This document shows, in pieces, positions 38,168 through 47,884 of a DNA stretch of 64,000 nt; within the stretch, counting starts at the first letter, position 1; the number at the start of each line of letters is the position of its first letter. Source of the stretch: Shewanella glacialipiscicola (GTDB taxonomy: Bacteria > Pseudomonadota > Gammaproteobacteria > Enterobacterales > Shewanellaceae); contig NZ_JAKILU010000007.1 in NCBI RefSeq assembly GCF_023283485.1, forward strand, positions 113,343 through 177,342, read 5' to 3'. Position numbers and translations under genes: made by a program. Below the pieces are notes generated by a model. It saw only the letters and a program-made list of their open reading frames with translations, had not been told where the DNA came from and did not search any database.

Positions 38168-38600
38168 CTATGTCCTCTATGTAGAATTACTTTTTTATTT
38201 ATTTATTAGCTGGTAAAGATAAATCTCTATGGTTTGAATGTTAGAGACACAGACGATAAATGATGTGATTTGGGCCAAAGGATATGGACCTTTCAGATAT
38301 TTGAAGAAACGCTCAAATACATAGGCTTTGCAGGCTAAAACCTTATACTTTTATGTGTTAAATAGATTGGTTGCGAACTCATATCTCATTATTTGTAATA
38401 TTTGTGTAAATTTACGCGTAATTAACCCTGTACTAAGGGGGATTTGTTATTGTGACCTAAAGCGGGTTATGGCGGATTAGTCTTGAGCTTGGGCCTTGAC
38501 TCACGAAACGTAACTATTTGCTCTCTTGGGTTAACAAGATCACATTAATCATCCGCTATTTTACCTAGACTTAATTCTATGTTTTTATGGAGTTGAGTGA
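38168..38600. promoter_or_regulatory. 433-base divergent promoter region, cytochrome and ToxR-like gene
   Basis: A/T-rich. It contains the 10-bp palindrome GTAAATTTAC (38406-38415) and a small AAAGG/CCTTT repeat near 38277-38293 that could be operators. No gene is visible. The ToxR-like protein encoded at its right end is the likely binder. Confidence 0.45.
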
Positions 38601-39350
38601 ATGACTATGCAATTGGGAGACTGCAGGTTTGATCGAGAGCGAGGCACATTGATTGAATTGTCTCGTGATGAATCTTGGCATCTTCCTCGGGCTGAATTAC
38701 AAGTGCTCTCTTTACTGGTTGAACACCAAGGTAAGTTAGTTTCTAAATATATGCTTAAGATGGGGGATGGTCAGCACCCGCCGCTAACGGATACCTCGGT
38801 TGCCAGAGCCGTGTTTATGCTGCGCTCCTTTCTTGGCGCTCAGCATGAAGGCTTAATAGAAACCGTCAAAGGCCAAGGCTATTTACTGCAACCATTAAAT
38901 GGTAAAGAACGTAAATATGTCAATTATCTCAGACTACAGACAATCCCGTTATGGAGTGTATTGGTGTTGTTTGGTGCTATGTTAGCGGTTTCATTTTTTT
39001 ATCTATATCAGATTGATCATAGTAAACCGACTCAAGCGTTGATGCATTCTGAGATCCCGTTAGCTTCTGGCCAACATATTCGATTACATCTCTATGCTAA
39101 TTCTAATACTAATAACCTCTTACTCTTTAAGCTAGGCGAGCGTTTAAGTGCGGGATTTACGGCTTGTGGTCAAAGTGATTGGAAAGATGTTTATGGCTCT
39201 TTATCCCATGACAAACAAGTGCTTAATATTACTTTGCGTGGTGAAAAGTTAGGTCAGTCGGTGATCCGCAATATTAAGATCAGCGATTTTACGCAGCCAA
39301 AGGAGTTTATTGATGCGACATGGCTGCGGGAGGTCGATATCTGTGGCTAG
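38601..39350 (+). CDS. ToxR/CadC-like membrane-bound transcription regulator
   Basis: A 249-residue one-component regulator. Residues 1-98 form an OmpR-type winged helix (AELQVLSLLVEHQGKLVSK, the RAVFMLRSFLG helix, ETVKGQGYLL wing), residues about 114-134 are one transmembrane segment (IPLWSVLVLFGAMLAVSFFYLY) and the rest is periplasmic, with two Cys that may form a disulfide. This layout, cytoplasmic DNA-binding domain first and no phosphorylated receiver, is that of ToxR, TcpP and CadC. It is followed by a ToxS-like gene that overlaps it by eight bases. GGAG lies eight bases before the ATG. The likely target is the divergent cytochrome operon. Confidence 0.82.
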   Translation: MTMQLGDCRFDRERGTLIELSRDESWHLPRAELQVLSLLVEHQGKLVSKYMLKMGDGQHPPLTDTSVARAVFMLRSFLGAQHEGLIETVKGQGYLLQPLNGKERKYVNYLRLQTIPLWSVLVLFGAMLAVSFFYLYQIDHSKPTQALMHSEIPLASGQHIRLHLYANSNTNNLLLFKLGERLSAGFTACGQSDWKDVYGSLSHDKQVLNITLRGEKLGQSVIRNIKISDFTQPKEFIDATWLREVDICG

Positions 39351-39873
39351 ATGGCTAAAGTGGACGATTAATCTCGTTATTTTAACGGCATTGATTACGG
39401 CTTGTGGCGTGATTTATTGGCAGTCGATGACAAATCGGACGCTGATTTTGAATTGCAGCTCCGAATTATTCGACCGCCATTCTCATGGCAATGTTGACGG
39501 TAAATATTATTTGCTCGTCGATGTACTGATTGCGGCTAATAATGCGCAGATTAACTATCGTTACTTCAATGTTGATGGCACGAGTGCGGGCACTATTTCG
39601 ATGCAAGGTAAAGTGGAAAAAATAGAAGCCAATAGCATGACCTATCAGGTGGCTGTGCAGACGAAAACGGAGTCTGAACTTGAAAAGCACAAAGACTGGC
39701 CTGAGCATATGAAATATCTTTCATACATCAGCAGCTTACATTTCAATGCGTCTGGAATACACAATCTGAGTGTCGAAGTGCTTGATATGGATGACACTAA
39801 AGATTATGCGGTGGTTTTATTCGAACCGAGTAATACGGTTTGCGGTTGCCGGATCGTAAATAGTCGAATTTAA
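39343..39873 (+). CDS. ToxS-like membrane partner of the regulator
   Basis: A 176-residue protein with one N-terminal transmembrane helix (WTINLVILTALITACGVIYW) and a periplasmic domain of about 145 residues, the layout of ToxS and TcpH, which bind and stabilise their membrane regulator. I chose the GTG at 39343 because GGGAGG precedes it by nine bases, giving an eight-base overlap with the end of the regulator gene; in-frame starts from 39310 are weaker. There is no recognisable sequence family, so the role is inferred from layout and context. Cysteines cluster at the C-terminus (CGCRIVNSRI). Confidence 0.65.
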   Translation: MARWLKWTINLVILTALITACGVIYWQSMTNRTLILNCSSELFDRHSHGNVDGKYYLLVDVLIAANNAQINYRYFNVDGTSAGTISMQGKVEKIEANSMTYQVAVQTKTESELEKHKDWPEHMKYLSYISSLHFNASGIHNLSVEVLDMDDTKDYAVVLFEPSNTVCGCRIVNSRI

Positions 39874-39972
39874 TCAGTGTATTTGAGTTTATTTCAGTTA
39901 AGATTAGTGCTCACTTATTCTCGTTTATTGTTATGAGTTACGCCTTTAACGCAGACTCATGAAAAGGATGTT

Positions 39973-41376
39973 GTGTCTAAGATACGTATAAAGCAAGAAG
40001 AATCATTGTCGATTAAGTTCAGCCATCAGATGGAAAAGGGCGATAATCGTCAGCTCGATCTCTATTTCTTTTTACCCAAAGAAATGGGCATAGGCTCGCG
40101 TACGCTTGATGAAGAAGAGTATTATTTCAGCTCGATTGTCGGCCGTCGTTCCTACTATTCGGAAGGTTTACATTTACCTCTGGTGCAGGGGCGTTTTGCC
40201 AGTTTGAATCGTCGTACCATTGAAGAATTCAGGTTATACCTTAATTTATTTGCTTACCAGTTTGCCGTCGCTGTCGAAAACGATGTTAAAGAACTTAAAC
40301 AAATCACTGATGTTACCCATTTTTATTTCGCTCTTGATGAGCTGCGCGAACAAGTTGTTCAGTTACTGAAAAAGTTTCGCCGCAACGAGCCAGAGGATCC
40401 TAAATGGAAATCCTACTTTGAAAACGCCGATAATTACTTATCTTGGTTTTGTGAGCAGCAATTACTGAAAGTGCTCGCACATGCCACGCGTACCAGCGAT
40501 TTCAATGATATTCAAGAACGCGTATTAACCCTATGTCGTAATGAGTGTGCCTATCGGGATGAGCACAAATATAACTCAGTGCAAACCAAACAAGACCCGA
40601 ACAGAATCTCCAATAAGATGCTGTTATTACGACGGTTAATCCAACAAGGTGTGGTACTTAAAGAGGAATTAAAACCCTTAGGTATTGGCCTTAAAAAGTT
40701 CACTACAGGATTAGCGACCGCATTGGTGATGTTAGTGGTATCGGCGTTGATTATTCAGGCTCAAGGTGCATTTAGTGGTTTTACTATCGCACTGGTATTG
40801 ACCTTAGCGGTGATTTACGGCTTTAGGGAAATTTTCAAAGACGATGTACGTAATGCCATGTGGCGATATGTGCAGCGCGGTAGACCCCGCTGGAGCCGAA
40901 TTTTGCGTGATACCACCAGTCAGGCAATCATAGCTAAGCAGTTAGTTTGGCTTGAGTTTATGCGTCAGCAAGATCTTCCTGATAAAGTCAGCGACATTCT
41001 AAAGCACCGACATAGTCAAAATAAGGTCGATGCGGAAATTCTGCATTATAAAATCGCCACTAAGGTGAATCATAGCGAGTTCCAAGCGGGATATTCGACT
41101 ATCCAAGAGCAAGTGAATTTTAGTTTAGTGCCTTTTGCCCGTTACTTAGAGCGAGGGAAAGCTAAGATTTATAAGGAAGTTGAAGGTAAAATTAGCCATG
41201 AATCGGTTGAACGTCGCTATCAAGTTAACTTGATTTTAGTGTTACGCGAGGGCCGTGAAGCCCCGCAGTATATTCGCTATAAAATTACCATGAACCGCTC
41301 GGCCATCATTGAAATTACCCAGAGCGAATTGCCAGACTCGGTTAATGCTCCCGAATCAATTATTGATGACGAGTAA
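39973..41376 (+). CDS. Unknown membrane protein, 467 residues
   Basis: A protein with two adjacent transmembrane helices (about 245-264 and 268-285) in the middle, flanked by large hydrophilic, charged domains (1-240 and 290-467) that probably both lie in the cytoplasm. The GTG start has AAGGAT upstream. I do not recognise the family; the C-terminal half has a beta-rich, Lys/Glu-rich look. Its 3' end overlaps the convergent sensor gene by 17 bases. It is not clearly in an operon with the ToxS-like gene, 99 bases upstream. Confidence 0.65.
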   Translation: MSKIRIKQEESLSIKFSHQMEKGDNRQLDLYFFLPKEMGIGSRTLDEEEYYFSSIVGRRSYYSEGLHLPLVQGRFASLNRRTIEEFRLYLNLFAYQFAVAVENDVKELKQITDVTHFYFALDELREQVVQLLKKFRRNEPEDPKWKSYFENADNYLSWFCEQQLLKVLAHATRTSDFNDIQERVLTLCRNECAYRDEHKYNSVQTKQDPNRISNKMLLLRRLIQQGVVLKEELKPLGIGLKKFTTGLATALVMLVVSALIIQAQGAFSGFTIALVLTLAVIYGFREIFKDDVRNAMWRYVQRGRPRWSRILRDTTSQAIIAKQLVWLEFMRQQDLPDKVSDILKHRHSQNKVDAEILHYKIATKVNHSEFQAGYSTIQEQVNFSLVPFARYLERGKAKIYKEVEGKISHESVERRYQVNLILVLREGREAPQYIRYKITMNRSAIIEITQSELPDSVNAPESIIDDE

Positions 41377-43594
41377 AAGCTTGACCAATGTTTTGCTCGT
41401 TATTCTGTTTAGCGCGTCTTAGGGCAATTTCAGCATTATTAAGATATTGCTCTAATGTTTGGCCTTCTTGATAACCCGCGATACCAATACTGATACCTTC
41501 ACTTAGGCCATTACCAGAGAGTTTTTCTATCATATTAAGCGCAAAACTATGGGCACGGGTGGCATCCGTGTCTGGCAACATCATGACTATTTTGCCCAAT
41601 TGCCAATGAAGGATTTGATAATGAGCTGGAGTTTCAAGTAGTAATTGTACTTCCACTTCTTGCTGCCGATTCGCCAGTTGGTCTATGTCACTCATATGAC
41701 TCAACATACCTTCAGGATTAATATCCATTAATAATAAACTTGAACTAAGGCGGCTTTGCGGCGGCAACGAGGTAAAGTAGTTTTCTAAATCGCCTAATCG
41801 TTTCAGTATTACACTGCGATGTGGTATCAGGTCACGCTTCTCCCTGTTTAAGCCACGCTCGTCAGCTTGCTCTAAAGTACACACAATATAGTCAATCTCA
41901 CCATCGGCTCCGACATGGCCTTTTAAGGTGGCTTGTAAGCAATGGGAGCGCGGCTCCTTGGGTGCGCACAGTATTTGTCCTTGCCACTGACCTTGCATAG
42001 CGATTTGAGAGCTGATCCTTTGCCATTGATTGCCTAAATCGTTGGCGAGTAATGTGGCTAAATCGTGATTCAAATCCCCATTGAGTTGCATCATGGTACC
42101 GAATGCGGGGTTCATTTTAATCAATTTACCATTTACATCGGTGAGCGCTATCGCGACATTGCTATCGCAGAGTAGCTCATTGATGAAGGCTTGCTGCTTA
42201 CTCTGGATGAGCTCGCTAATATCTTCAAGGGTAATTAATAAATGCGGTGAACCTCGGCTCGCCCTTGGCGCTTGGCGCACATGAACCCGTAGCGTCGGGC
42301 CATTAATACTCTCGAGGCTTATGTCCCCTGACCATTGCCCCATTTTATTTACGTACTCCATTAACTCGACATATCTGTTGTCATCAAGGCACAACGTTCG
42401 CTGTAGGCTGCGGTCAGTCAGTTCATCGAGTGGAACTAATGTCGCTTCAGCGGCTTTGGTATTGGCGCTAATCACTCGAGCATTTTCGTTGACCATCATA
42501 AAGCCGATATCACTATTAAATAAGCCATTAGCGACATCGATACTGTATTGGCGGGAACGTTGTTGTAAGCGATACATATGGCTGAGTAATATCACCCAAG
42601 CAGCTAAAAGAGTGAGAATTAATGAGGCGGCGATGACAATATTTTGCCATTGGTAAAACTTTGCCGCTATGTCTGAGTTACGCACATAAGAGAGTAAATA
42701 GTACTCTCGGCGGGTCTCTGGTTGAGCGGTAAGCTCAAGTTTAAGGTAGACGAACGTGGCATCTTCACCGTGAAATTGTCCAAAATTATTCATCGACATT
42801 TCGCGCCACAGGGCAGGATAGCTCTGTTTTAAACTTGCACCTAAGCTGGTGGGGATATTATTTAAAGGAGCTAAGTTGCTGGCACCTGTGTAGAGCAATC
42901 CTTGCGTGTCGAGCATCAACATGGGTGAGCGATTACTCGAAAATGCTGGTTTTATAGCCTCAAGCATTTGCTCCATAGAGTTATAAGTGACTATGTATCC
43001 CATAGAACTCTGATCGGCCTTTTCTAGCCATGCCATTTGATACTGATAGGCCTCTAGCTTGCCGTCAATGGGGACAAACTCCAGTGGTGAAGTATAGACT
43101 TCTCTGCCGCCCATCTGGCGGCTCACACCAAGTAAGGTCGGCGATAGGGGATCTTTGCTGAAATTAGAGGCGGTTGAGAATTTATAATTACCTTGGGGAT
43201 CGTATAGCGTCACGCCGAGCAGCTCTGGAATGTTTTGAACCAGTTCTTGCCAGTGTTGTTGTAGTTCACGTTGCTGTTTGGCGGTGGGATTACTTAAGTA
43301 TTGTTTGAGTCGTTCATCATTGGCAAAAATTAAGGTGCGAAATTGCTGAAAAGAGACTTTGTCGGTGACAAGCGTGCCTATGGTTTGCAGCTCACTGTAT
43401 CTCTGTGTCGCCCACTCTTCCTGTAGACGGCGCTCCCCTAAGGTAATAATCAAGTTGGTCAAAATGATCGAGCCAATTACCAGCATCGAAAGCTGGCTTG
43501 CCACGGCCAATAAACGTTGATGCGACCAGTAGATCCCTTGGGTTAATGAGAGCAGCGGCGCTAGGGGATACGTACTTGGATTATTCTTCAGCAT
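41360..43594 (-). CDS. PAS-containing sensor with degenerate GGDEF domain
   Basis: A 744-residue membrane sensor. It has a transmembrane helix near 33-52, a periplasmic domain to about 315, a second helix near 318-338, one or two PAS domains (about 355-580) and a C-terminal GGDEF-type domain (about 590-740). That last domain keeps the LLLMDINPEG strand and the end motif SIGIAGYQEGQTLEQYLNNAEIALRRAK. The catalytic GGDEF is replaced by a sequence reading LGKIVMMLP, so it should not make cyclic di-GMP. It may bind a nucleotide or a partner. The ligand of the periplasmic domain is unknown. Its stop lies inside the 3' end of the opposing gene. Confidence 0.8.
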   Translation of the reverse strand: MLKNNPSTYPLAPLLSLTQGIYWSHQRLLAVASQLSMLVIGSIILTNLIITLGERRLQEEWATQRYSELQTIGTLVTDKVSFQQFRTLIFANDERLKQYLSNPTAKQQRELQQHWQELVQNIPELLGVTLYDPQGNYKFSTASNFSKDPLSPTLLGVSRQMGGREVYTSPLEFVPIDGKLEAYQYQMAWLEKADQSSMGYIVTYNSMEQMLEAIKPAFSSNRSPMLMLDTQGLLYTGASNLAPLNNIPTSLGASLKQSYPALWREMSMNNFGQFHGEDATFVYLKLELTAQPETRREYYLLSYVRNSDIAAKFYQWQNIVIAASLILTLLAAWVILLSHMYRLQQRSRQYSIDVANGLFNSDIGFMMVNENARVISANTKAAEATLVPLDELTDRSLQRTLCLDDNRYVELMEYVNKMGQWSGDISLESINGPTLRVHVRQAPRASRGSPHLLITLEDISELIQSKQQAFINELLCDSNVAIALTDVNGKLIKMNPAFGTMMQLNGDLNHDLATLLANDLGNQWQRISSQIAMQGQWQGQILCAPKEPRSHCLQATLKGHVGADGEIDYIVCTLEQADERGLNREKRDLIPHRSVILKRLGDLENYFTSLPPQSRLSSSLLLMDINPEGMLSHMSDIDQLANRQQEVEVQLLLETPAHYQILHWQLGKIVMMLPDTDATRAHSFALNMIEKLSGNGLSEGISIGIAGYQEGQTLEQYLNNAEIALRRAKQNNEQNIGQAFTRHQ

Positions 43595-43750
43595 GAACCG
43601 ATTATGTGTAGGTGATCTGTTAATGACACTATGTTAACACGAAAGAATTGTTACTACAGTGTCTGTTGCAGCGTAAAGTTTTAATTGCAAGATTAAGGTG
43701 ATTTTATGGGGCGATTACGGCGCGGATACCGCAAAGTATAGTTGTTATAT

Positions 43751-44470
43751 TTAGCCTAAAGCACCTAATACGCGATGCTTGAATTGGCAACCATAGCTCT
43801 CAACCTGTTCCCGACATCTAACGATATCGACCCCCGCTAACCCCTCGATGGCTGAAACTTGTACTGTATCAATATAGTGTGGAGCTAACGCAATAAAGGC
43901 ATGCACCGCAGCATAAGAGCCAGCGATTTTTGGGCGGCAATGTTCAATATAGGCAGCTTCATTATCGGCATTGAGAGAAATCGATAAGCAGTCTACGCAG
44001 CCTGCAAGTTCTGGCAGAATATTACGTCTATGCACTAGATTGCCCAAACCATCAGTATTAATGCGTACTCGTCCACCTCTTTGCTTAATTTCTTTTGCCA
44101 CAGCGAGCAGGGTGGGAAGATTTAAGGTTGGCTCGCCATAGCCGCAAAACACATATTCCTCAAAGTCTTTAGCCTCACCTAATAAAGGAATAATTTCTTC
44201 AGGCTTAGGTTGATGGCTTAAGGCCAATTGATATTCGTGGATCTGTTTACTGCCATTATGTTTGGGGCAAAAGGCGCAGCGTAGCGTGCAGCGACCAGTG
44301 ATATTGAGGTAGCGGCTACGGCGAATATCATAAACTAAGGTTTCTGCTGCGCAGGTTCCATCAGTGCAAACATCGTCGTTGATGTGGCTGTCGATGAGGG
44401 CAGTTGTGAGAGGCTCAGTACTAACAACGTTTGGTTTATCAATATTTGGTGTGTGCAGTTGCTCAGACAT
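43751..44470 (-). CDS. Radical SAM protein, TatD-linked type
   Basis: A 239-residue radical SAM enzyme with the cluster motif CTLRCAFC (C61, C65, C68), the GGE-like FCGYGEPTLNLPTL (about 118-131) and RINTDGLGNLVHRRN, closely resembling the family linked to TatD-type nucleases in many genomes. An extra cysteine pair sits in the N-terminal region (CTDGTC, 35-40). The reaction is unknown. There is no tatD gene in this window, so the usual partner is elsewhere or missing. No strong ribosome site precedes the ATG. Confidence 0.78.
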   Translation of the reverse strand: MSEQLHTPNIDKPNVVSTEPLTTALIDSHINDDVCTDGTCAAETLVYDIRRSRYLNITGRCTLRCAFCPKHNGSKQIHEYQLALSHQPKPEEIIPLLGEAKDFEEYVFCGYGEPTLNLPTLLAVAKEIKQRGGRVRINTDGLGNLVHRRNILPELAGCVDCLSISLNADNEAAYIEHCRPKIAGSYAAVHAFIALAPHYIDTVQVSAIEGLAGVDIVRCREQVESYGCQFKHRVLGALG

Positions 44471-44634
44471 AACGAAGGTTTCATTCTAACGATAACGGAC
44501 GACTTAGCCACAGTGTAGCGAAAGCGTAACGGCATAACTGTCTGCTAGATCGCAACTTGAAAGTGCAAGGCATTGAGTGGTTAGCGTTAGCTCAGGCTTC
44601 ATGCTCAGCACACGTTGATACCAGCGTGGGTGAT

Positions 44635-44660
44635 AAAAAGAGAGCTAAAGCTCTCTTTTT
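44635..44660 (-). terminator. Rho-independent terminator after the RND pump
   Basis: AAAAAGAGAGCT (44635-44646), AA, AGCTCTCTTTTT (44649-44660): a 12-bp stem that ends the efflux operon on the minus strand. Confidence 0.92.
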
Positions 44661-44683
44661 ATAAACGATTAACTAACAAGCAA

Positions 44684-47600
44684 CTAGTCGCCTTTGGGGT
44701 CGCTTGTTTGATAGTCAGCAACAGGGTGTTCAAAGTCCTTGTGCTTCAAATCCTCATAGTCAGCCTTTTTAGGCCGCCACCACCAGTTGAAAAAGCGGCT
44801 GCTAGCGCGGCTAACATCGTCGAGTATGATGTACAGCAGCGGCACTAATATCAGCGTTACCACTGTTGAGAATAAGATACCAAAAGCGAGGGAGGTTGCC
44901 ATTGGGATCACTATTTGTGCCTGTAAACTGCGCTCGAGAATAATGGGTACTAGGCCGACAAAAGTCGTGAGTGACGTTAAAATAATCGCCCTAAAGCGAT
45001 AACAGCCTGAATCCACCGCTGCCTGCCTGACCGATTGGCCTTGCTCACGCGCTCGGTTCACAAAATCGACCAAAATCAAAGAGTCGTTTACGACAACTCC
45101 AGCAAGCGCCACGATGCCGCAAAGGCTTAATACGCTCATCGCGAGCCCCTGAATCAAATGACCAAACAGGGCACCAATAATCCCAAAAGGGATAACCGAC
45201 ATGATGATTAACGGCTGGCTGTAGGATTTTAGCGGGATAGCCATCAGGGCATAAATGGTAAACAGCGCAAAGAAGAAACCTTGCAGCAAGCCGCCCATGG
45301 CATTCTGTTCATCTAAACTGCCGCCATCGAGCGCAGTTTGAATTTTAGGATACTTGGCTTGTAATTGTGGCAGGTAATCTTGTTGAATTTCCTGTACGAC
45401 TTTTGAAGGTTCAACGATGTTTTTGTTGGCATTTGCCGTGATGGTAATTGCTCGCTTACCGTCAACACGGGTAATTGAGGCATAGGATTCACCTTTCTCA
45501 ATTTGTGCCACAGTCGAGAACGGAACTGACGTGCCCTTTGGCGTACGGATCAGCATGTTTTCCAGATAACCCACAGTACGACGCTGCTCTAATGGATAGC
45601 GCACCATTACCTTGATTTCTTCTTTGTTGCGTAAAATACGTTGGGCTTCATAACCATAAAAACCATAACGTACTTGGCGGGCTAAATCAGAAAGGGTTAA
45701 ACCAAGGGCTTCCGCCTCTGGACGTATCTTCAGGCGAATTTCATGGCTGCCCGAGGAGAAGTTATCGGCAATATCGTACACGCCCTCATAACTGGCGAGT
45801 TTTTGCTTTAGTTCTTTTGATGCCGCAGACAGTTCATCGAGATCGCTTGATGTGAGTCTGAAGGAAATATCGCCACCGGCATCATTGGTGCTCGCGTTAA
45901 AGCTGAGTTTTTTAACCGATAACAGTTCGGGCAATTGTTCACGCCACGCCGCAGCAATCGTCACGCCGTCGACTTCGCGGTCTTCGCCTTTGGTCAGTTC
46001 TGCAAAAATAAAAGCAGAGGTACGTGAACTCATGTTAATAAAGCTGTGCTTCACTACTTGATAGCCGTTATCTTGCTCCATTTTATCGTTCATTTTATAC
46101 AGGGCTTCTTCTATGCTCTGTACCACCTTTAAGGTGTTATCTTCTGAGCTGCCCTCATCCATTTCAAGTTGAACTTGAATAAAATCTGATGGAATATCAG
46201 GAAAGAATACCCAACGTACTTTACCACTGGCAACTAGGGCTATTGACAGAATCAACACCCCGACAAAAACAGCCACGACATTGTATCTGTGCTTGATACA
46301 ACGCTCGAGAAAGTGGCGATAACTGTGGTGAATAAAGTATTGCACTCTGTCGTTGAAATTAGCTTTAAAGCGACCAAAAAGTCCCCTTGGTGCGCCAGGC
46401 TTTTTAAACTTCATATGCGCTAAATGCGCTGGCAGGATGAGCTTAGATTCAATCAATGAGAACACTAAACAGAGAATGACGACCATACCGATGGATTTCC
46501 AGATAATCCCCATCGGGCCAGAAACGATCAACATAGGGATAAAAGCGGCAATCGTGGTTAATACGCCAAAGGTAGCGGGCATTGCTACTTTTTGCGCGCC
46601 GCGGATCACGTTTTCAACCGAGTGACCGTGGCGTTCGACTTCGGTGTAAGCGCTCTCACCAATGACAATAGCATCGTCGACCACTATCCCGAGCACTAAA
46701 ATAAAGGCAAACAGGGTTAGCATGTTAATGGTCATTGAAAAAGGATCAAGTGGCATAATCAGCATAGTGCCAAGAAACGACACGGGTATCCCCATCATCA
46801 CCCAAAATGCTAACTTCAGATCAAGAAATAGGGCTAGGATGATAAACACCAATAAGGCACCGTAAAACATGTTTGACGTCATCATGTCTAAACGGCCCTT
46901 TAGGTAGTGAGTCATATCACCCCAAGTATCGAGCTGTGCGTTAGCGGGAAGCGTAGCGCGGCGTTTCTCAACATATTTTTTAACTTGGTCTGCAATATCT
47001 AAGGCGTTTTGGTCGTCAATGCTGGTGACTTCGATAATCGCCGCAGGTTTACCGTTGAAGCGGGTATATTCCAAGCGTTCTTCAAAATCGTCTTTGATGG
47101 TTGCTACTTGTGGCAACATTACGCGGCTACCGTCGGGGCGAGTGGTCACGACGATATTGGCAAAGTCATCGCCCGTATAAGCTTGGCCCTTAGTTCGCAG
47201 CAGGATATCGCCATCTTGGGCGCGAATTGAACCTCCAGGCAAATCGAAAGACGAGTTTTGTACTGCCAATGCAACCTGCGAGAAGGTCAGACCGTATTCA
47301 CGTAGCTTATCTTCAGAGACTTCGATAGCGATTTCATAATCGCGCACCCCAGTGACTTTGGCGCGTGTTACGGCGGGTAGCTGGGTTAAATCGTCACGAA
47401 CCGATTTCGCCAACTCTTTCATATCGTGCAATGTCATATCGCCATAGACAGAGACCCAAATAACGTTATTCTCGGGCTTAATCTGATAAATATTAGGTTT
47501 TTCTATGTTAACTGGAAAAGTAGAAATAGCATCTAATCTCAGTTTGGCCTCATCGAGTACCGCTTGTACTTCGTAACCGTCTTCGACTTCTATCGTGATT

Positions 47601-47884
47601 GAACCTACCCCTTCGCTAGCAACAGAAGTCACCTTCTTGATGCCGTTGATATCTTGGATGGCTTCTTCAATCTTGATGTTAATGCCTTCTTCAATTTCCT
47701 GTGGTGCTGCGCCGGGATAAGCGACGGAGATATTCAGTAAATTGAGTTCAAAAGAAGGGAACACCTCTTTATTGATTAAAACCGTACTAAATAAGCCGCC
47801 GATTAACAGCACCCACATTAGCAGGTTAGCGGCCACACTGTTGCGGGCGAACCACGCTAAAATCCCTGTTTGAGTGTCCATCAT
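44684..47884 (-). CDS. RND-family efflux pump inner-membrane transporter
   Basis: A 1066-residue proton-driven exporter of the AcrB/HAE1 type: twelve transmembrane helices, two large periplasmic loops and the family motifs GIVVDDAIVIGES (helix 4, with the Asp pair used in proton transfer) and GVVVNDSLILVDF (helix 10). It pairs with the adaptor encoded immediately upstream, whose stop overlaps this start by four bases. No outer-membrane TolC-type gene is beside it, so a shared one is probably used. Substrates are unknown. The C-terminus is charged (KKADYEDLKHKDFEHP). Confidence 0.92.
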   Translation of the reverse strand: MMDTQTGILAWFARNSVAANLLMWVLLIGGLFSTVLINKEVFPSFELNLLNISVAYPGAAPQEIEEGINIKIEEAIQDINGIKKVTSVASEGVGSITIEVEDGYEVQAVLDEAKLRLDAISTFPVNIEKPNIYQIKPENNVIWVSVYGDMTLHDMKELAKSVRDDLTQLPAVTRAKVTGVRDYEIAIEVSEDKLREYGLTFSQVALAVQNSSFDLPGGSIRAQDGDILLRTKGQAYTGDDFANIVVTTRPDGSRVMLPQVATIKDDFEERLEYTRFNGKPAAIIEVTSIDDQNALDIADQVKKYVEKRRATLPANAQLDTWGDMTHYLKGRLDMMTSNMFYGALLVFIILALFLDLKLAFWVMMGIPVSFLGTMLIMPLDPFSMTINMLTLFAFILVLGIVVDDAIVIGESAYTEVERHGHSVENVIRGAQKVAMPATFGVLTTIAAFIPMLIVSGPMGIIWKSIGMVVILCLVFSLIESKLILPAHLAHMKFKKPGAPRGLFGRFKANFNDRVQYFIHHSYRHFLERCIKHRYNVVAVFVGVLILSIALVASGKVRWVFFPDIPSDFIQVQLEMDEGSSEDNTLKVVQSIEEALYKMNDKMEQDNGYQVVKHSFINMSSRTSAFIFAELTKGEDREVDGVTIAAAWREQLPELLSVKKLSFNASTNDAGGDISFRLTSSDLDELSAASKELKQKLASYEGVYDIADNFSSGSHEIRLKIRPEAEALGLTLSDLARQVRYGFYGYEAQRILRNKEEIKVMVRYPLEQRRTVGYLENMLIRTPKGTSVPFSTVAQIEKGESYASITRVDGKRAITITANANKNIVEPSKVVQEIQQDYLPQLQAKYPKIQTALDGGSLDEQNAMGGLLQGFFFALFTIYALMAIPLKSYSQPLIIMSVIPFGIIGALFGHLIQGLAMSVLSLCGIVALAGVVVNDSLILVDFVNRAREQGQSVRQAAVDSGCYRFRAIILTSLTTFVGLVPIILERSLQAQIVIPMATSLAFGILFSTVVTLILVPLLYIILDDVSRASSRFFNWWWRPKKADYEDLKHKDFEHPVADYQTSDPKGD

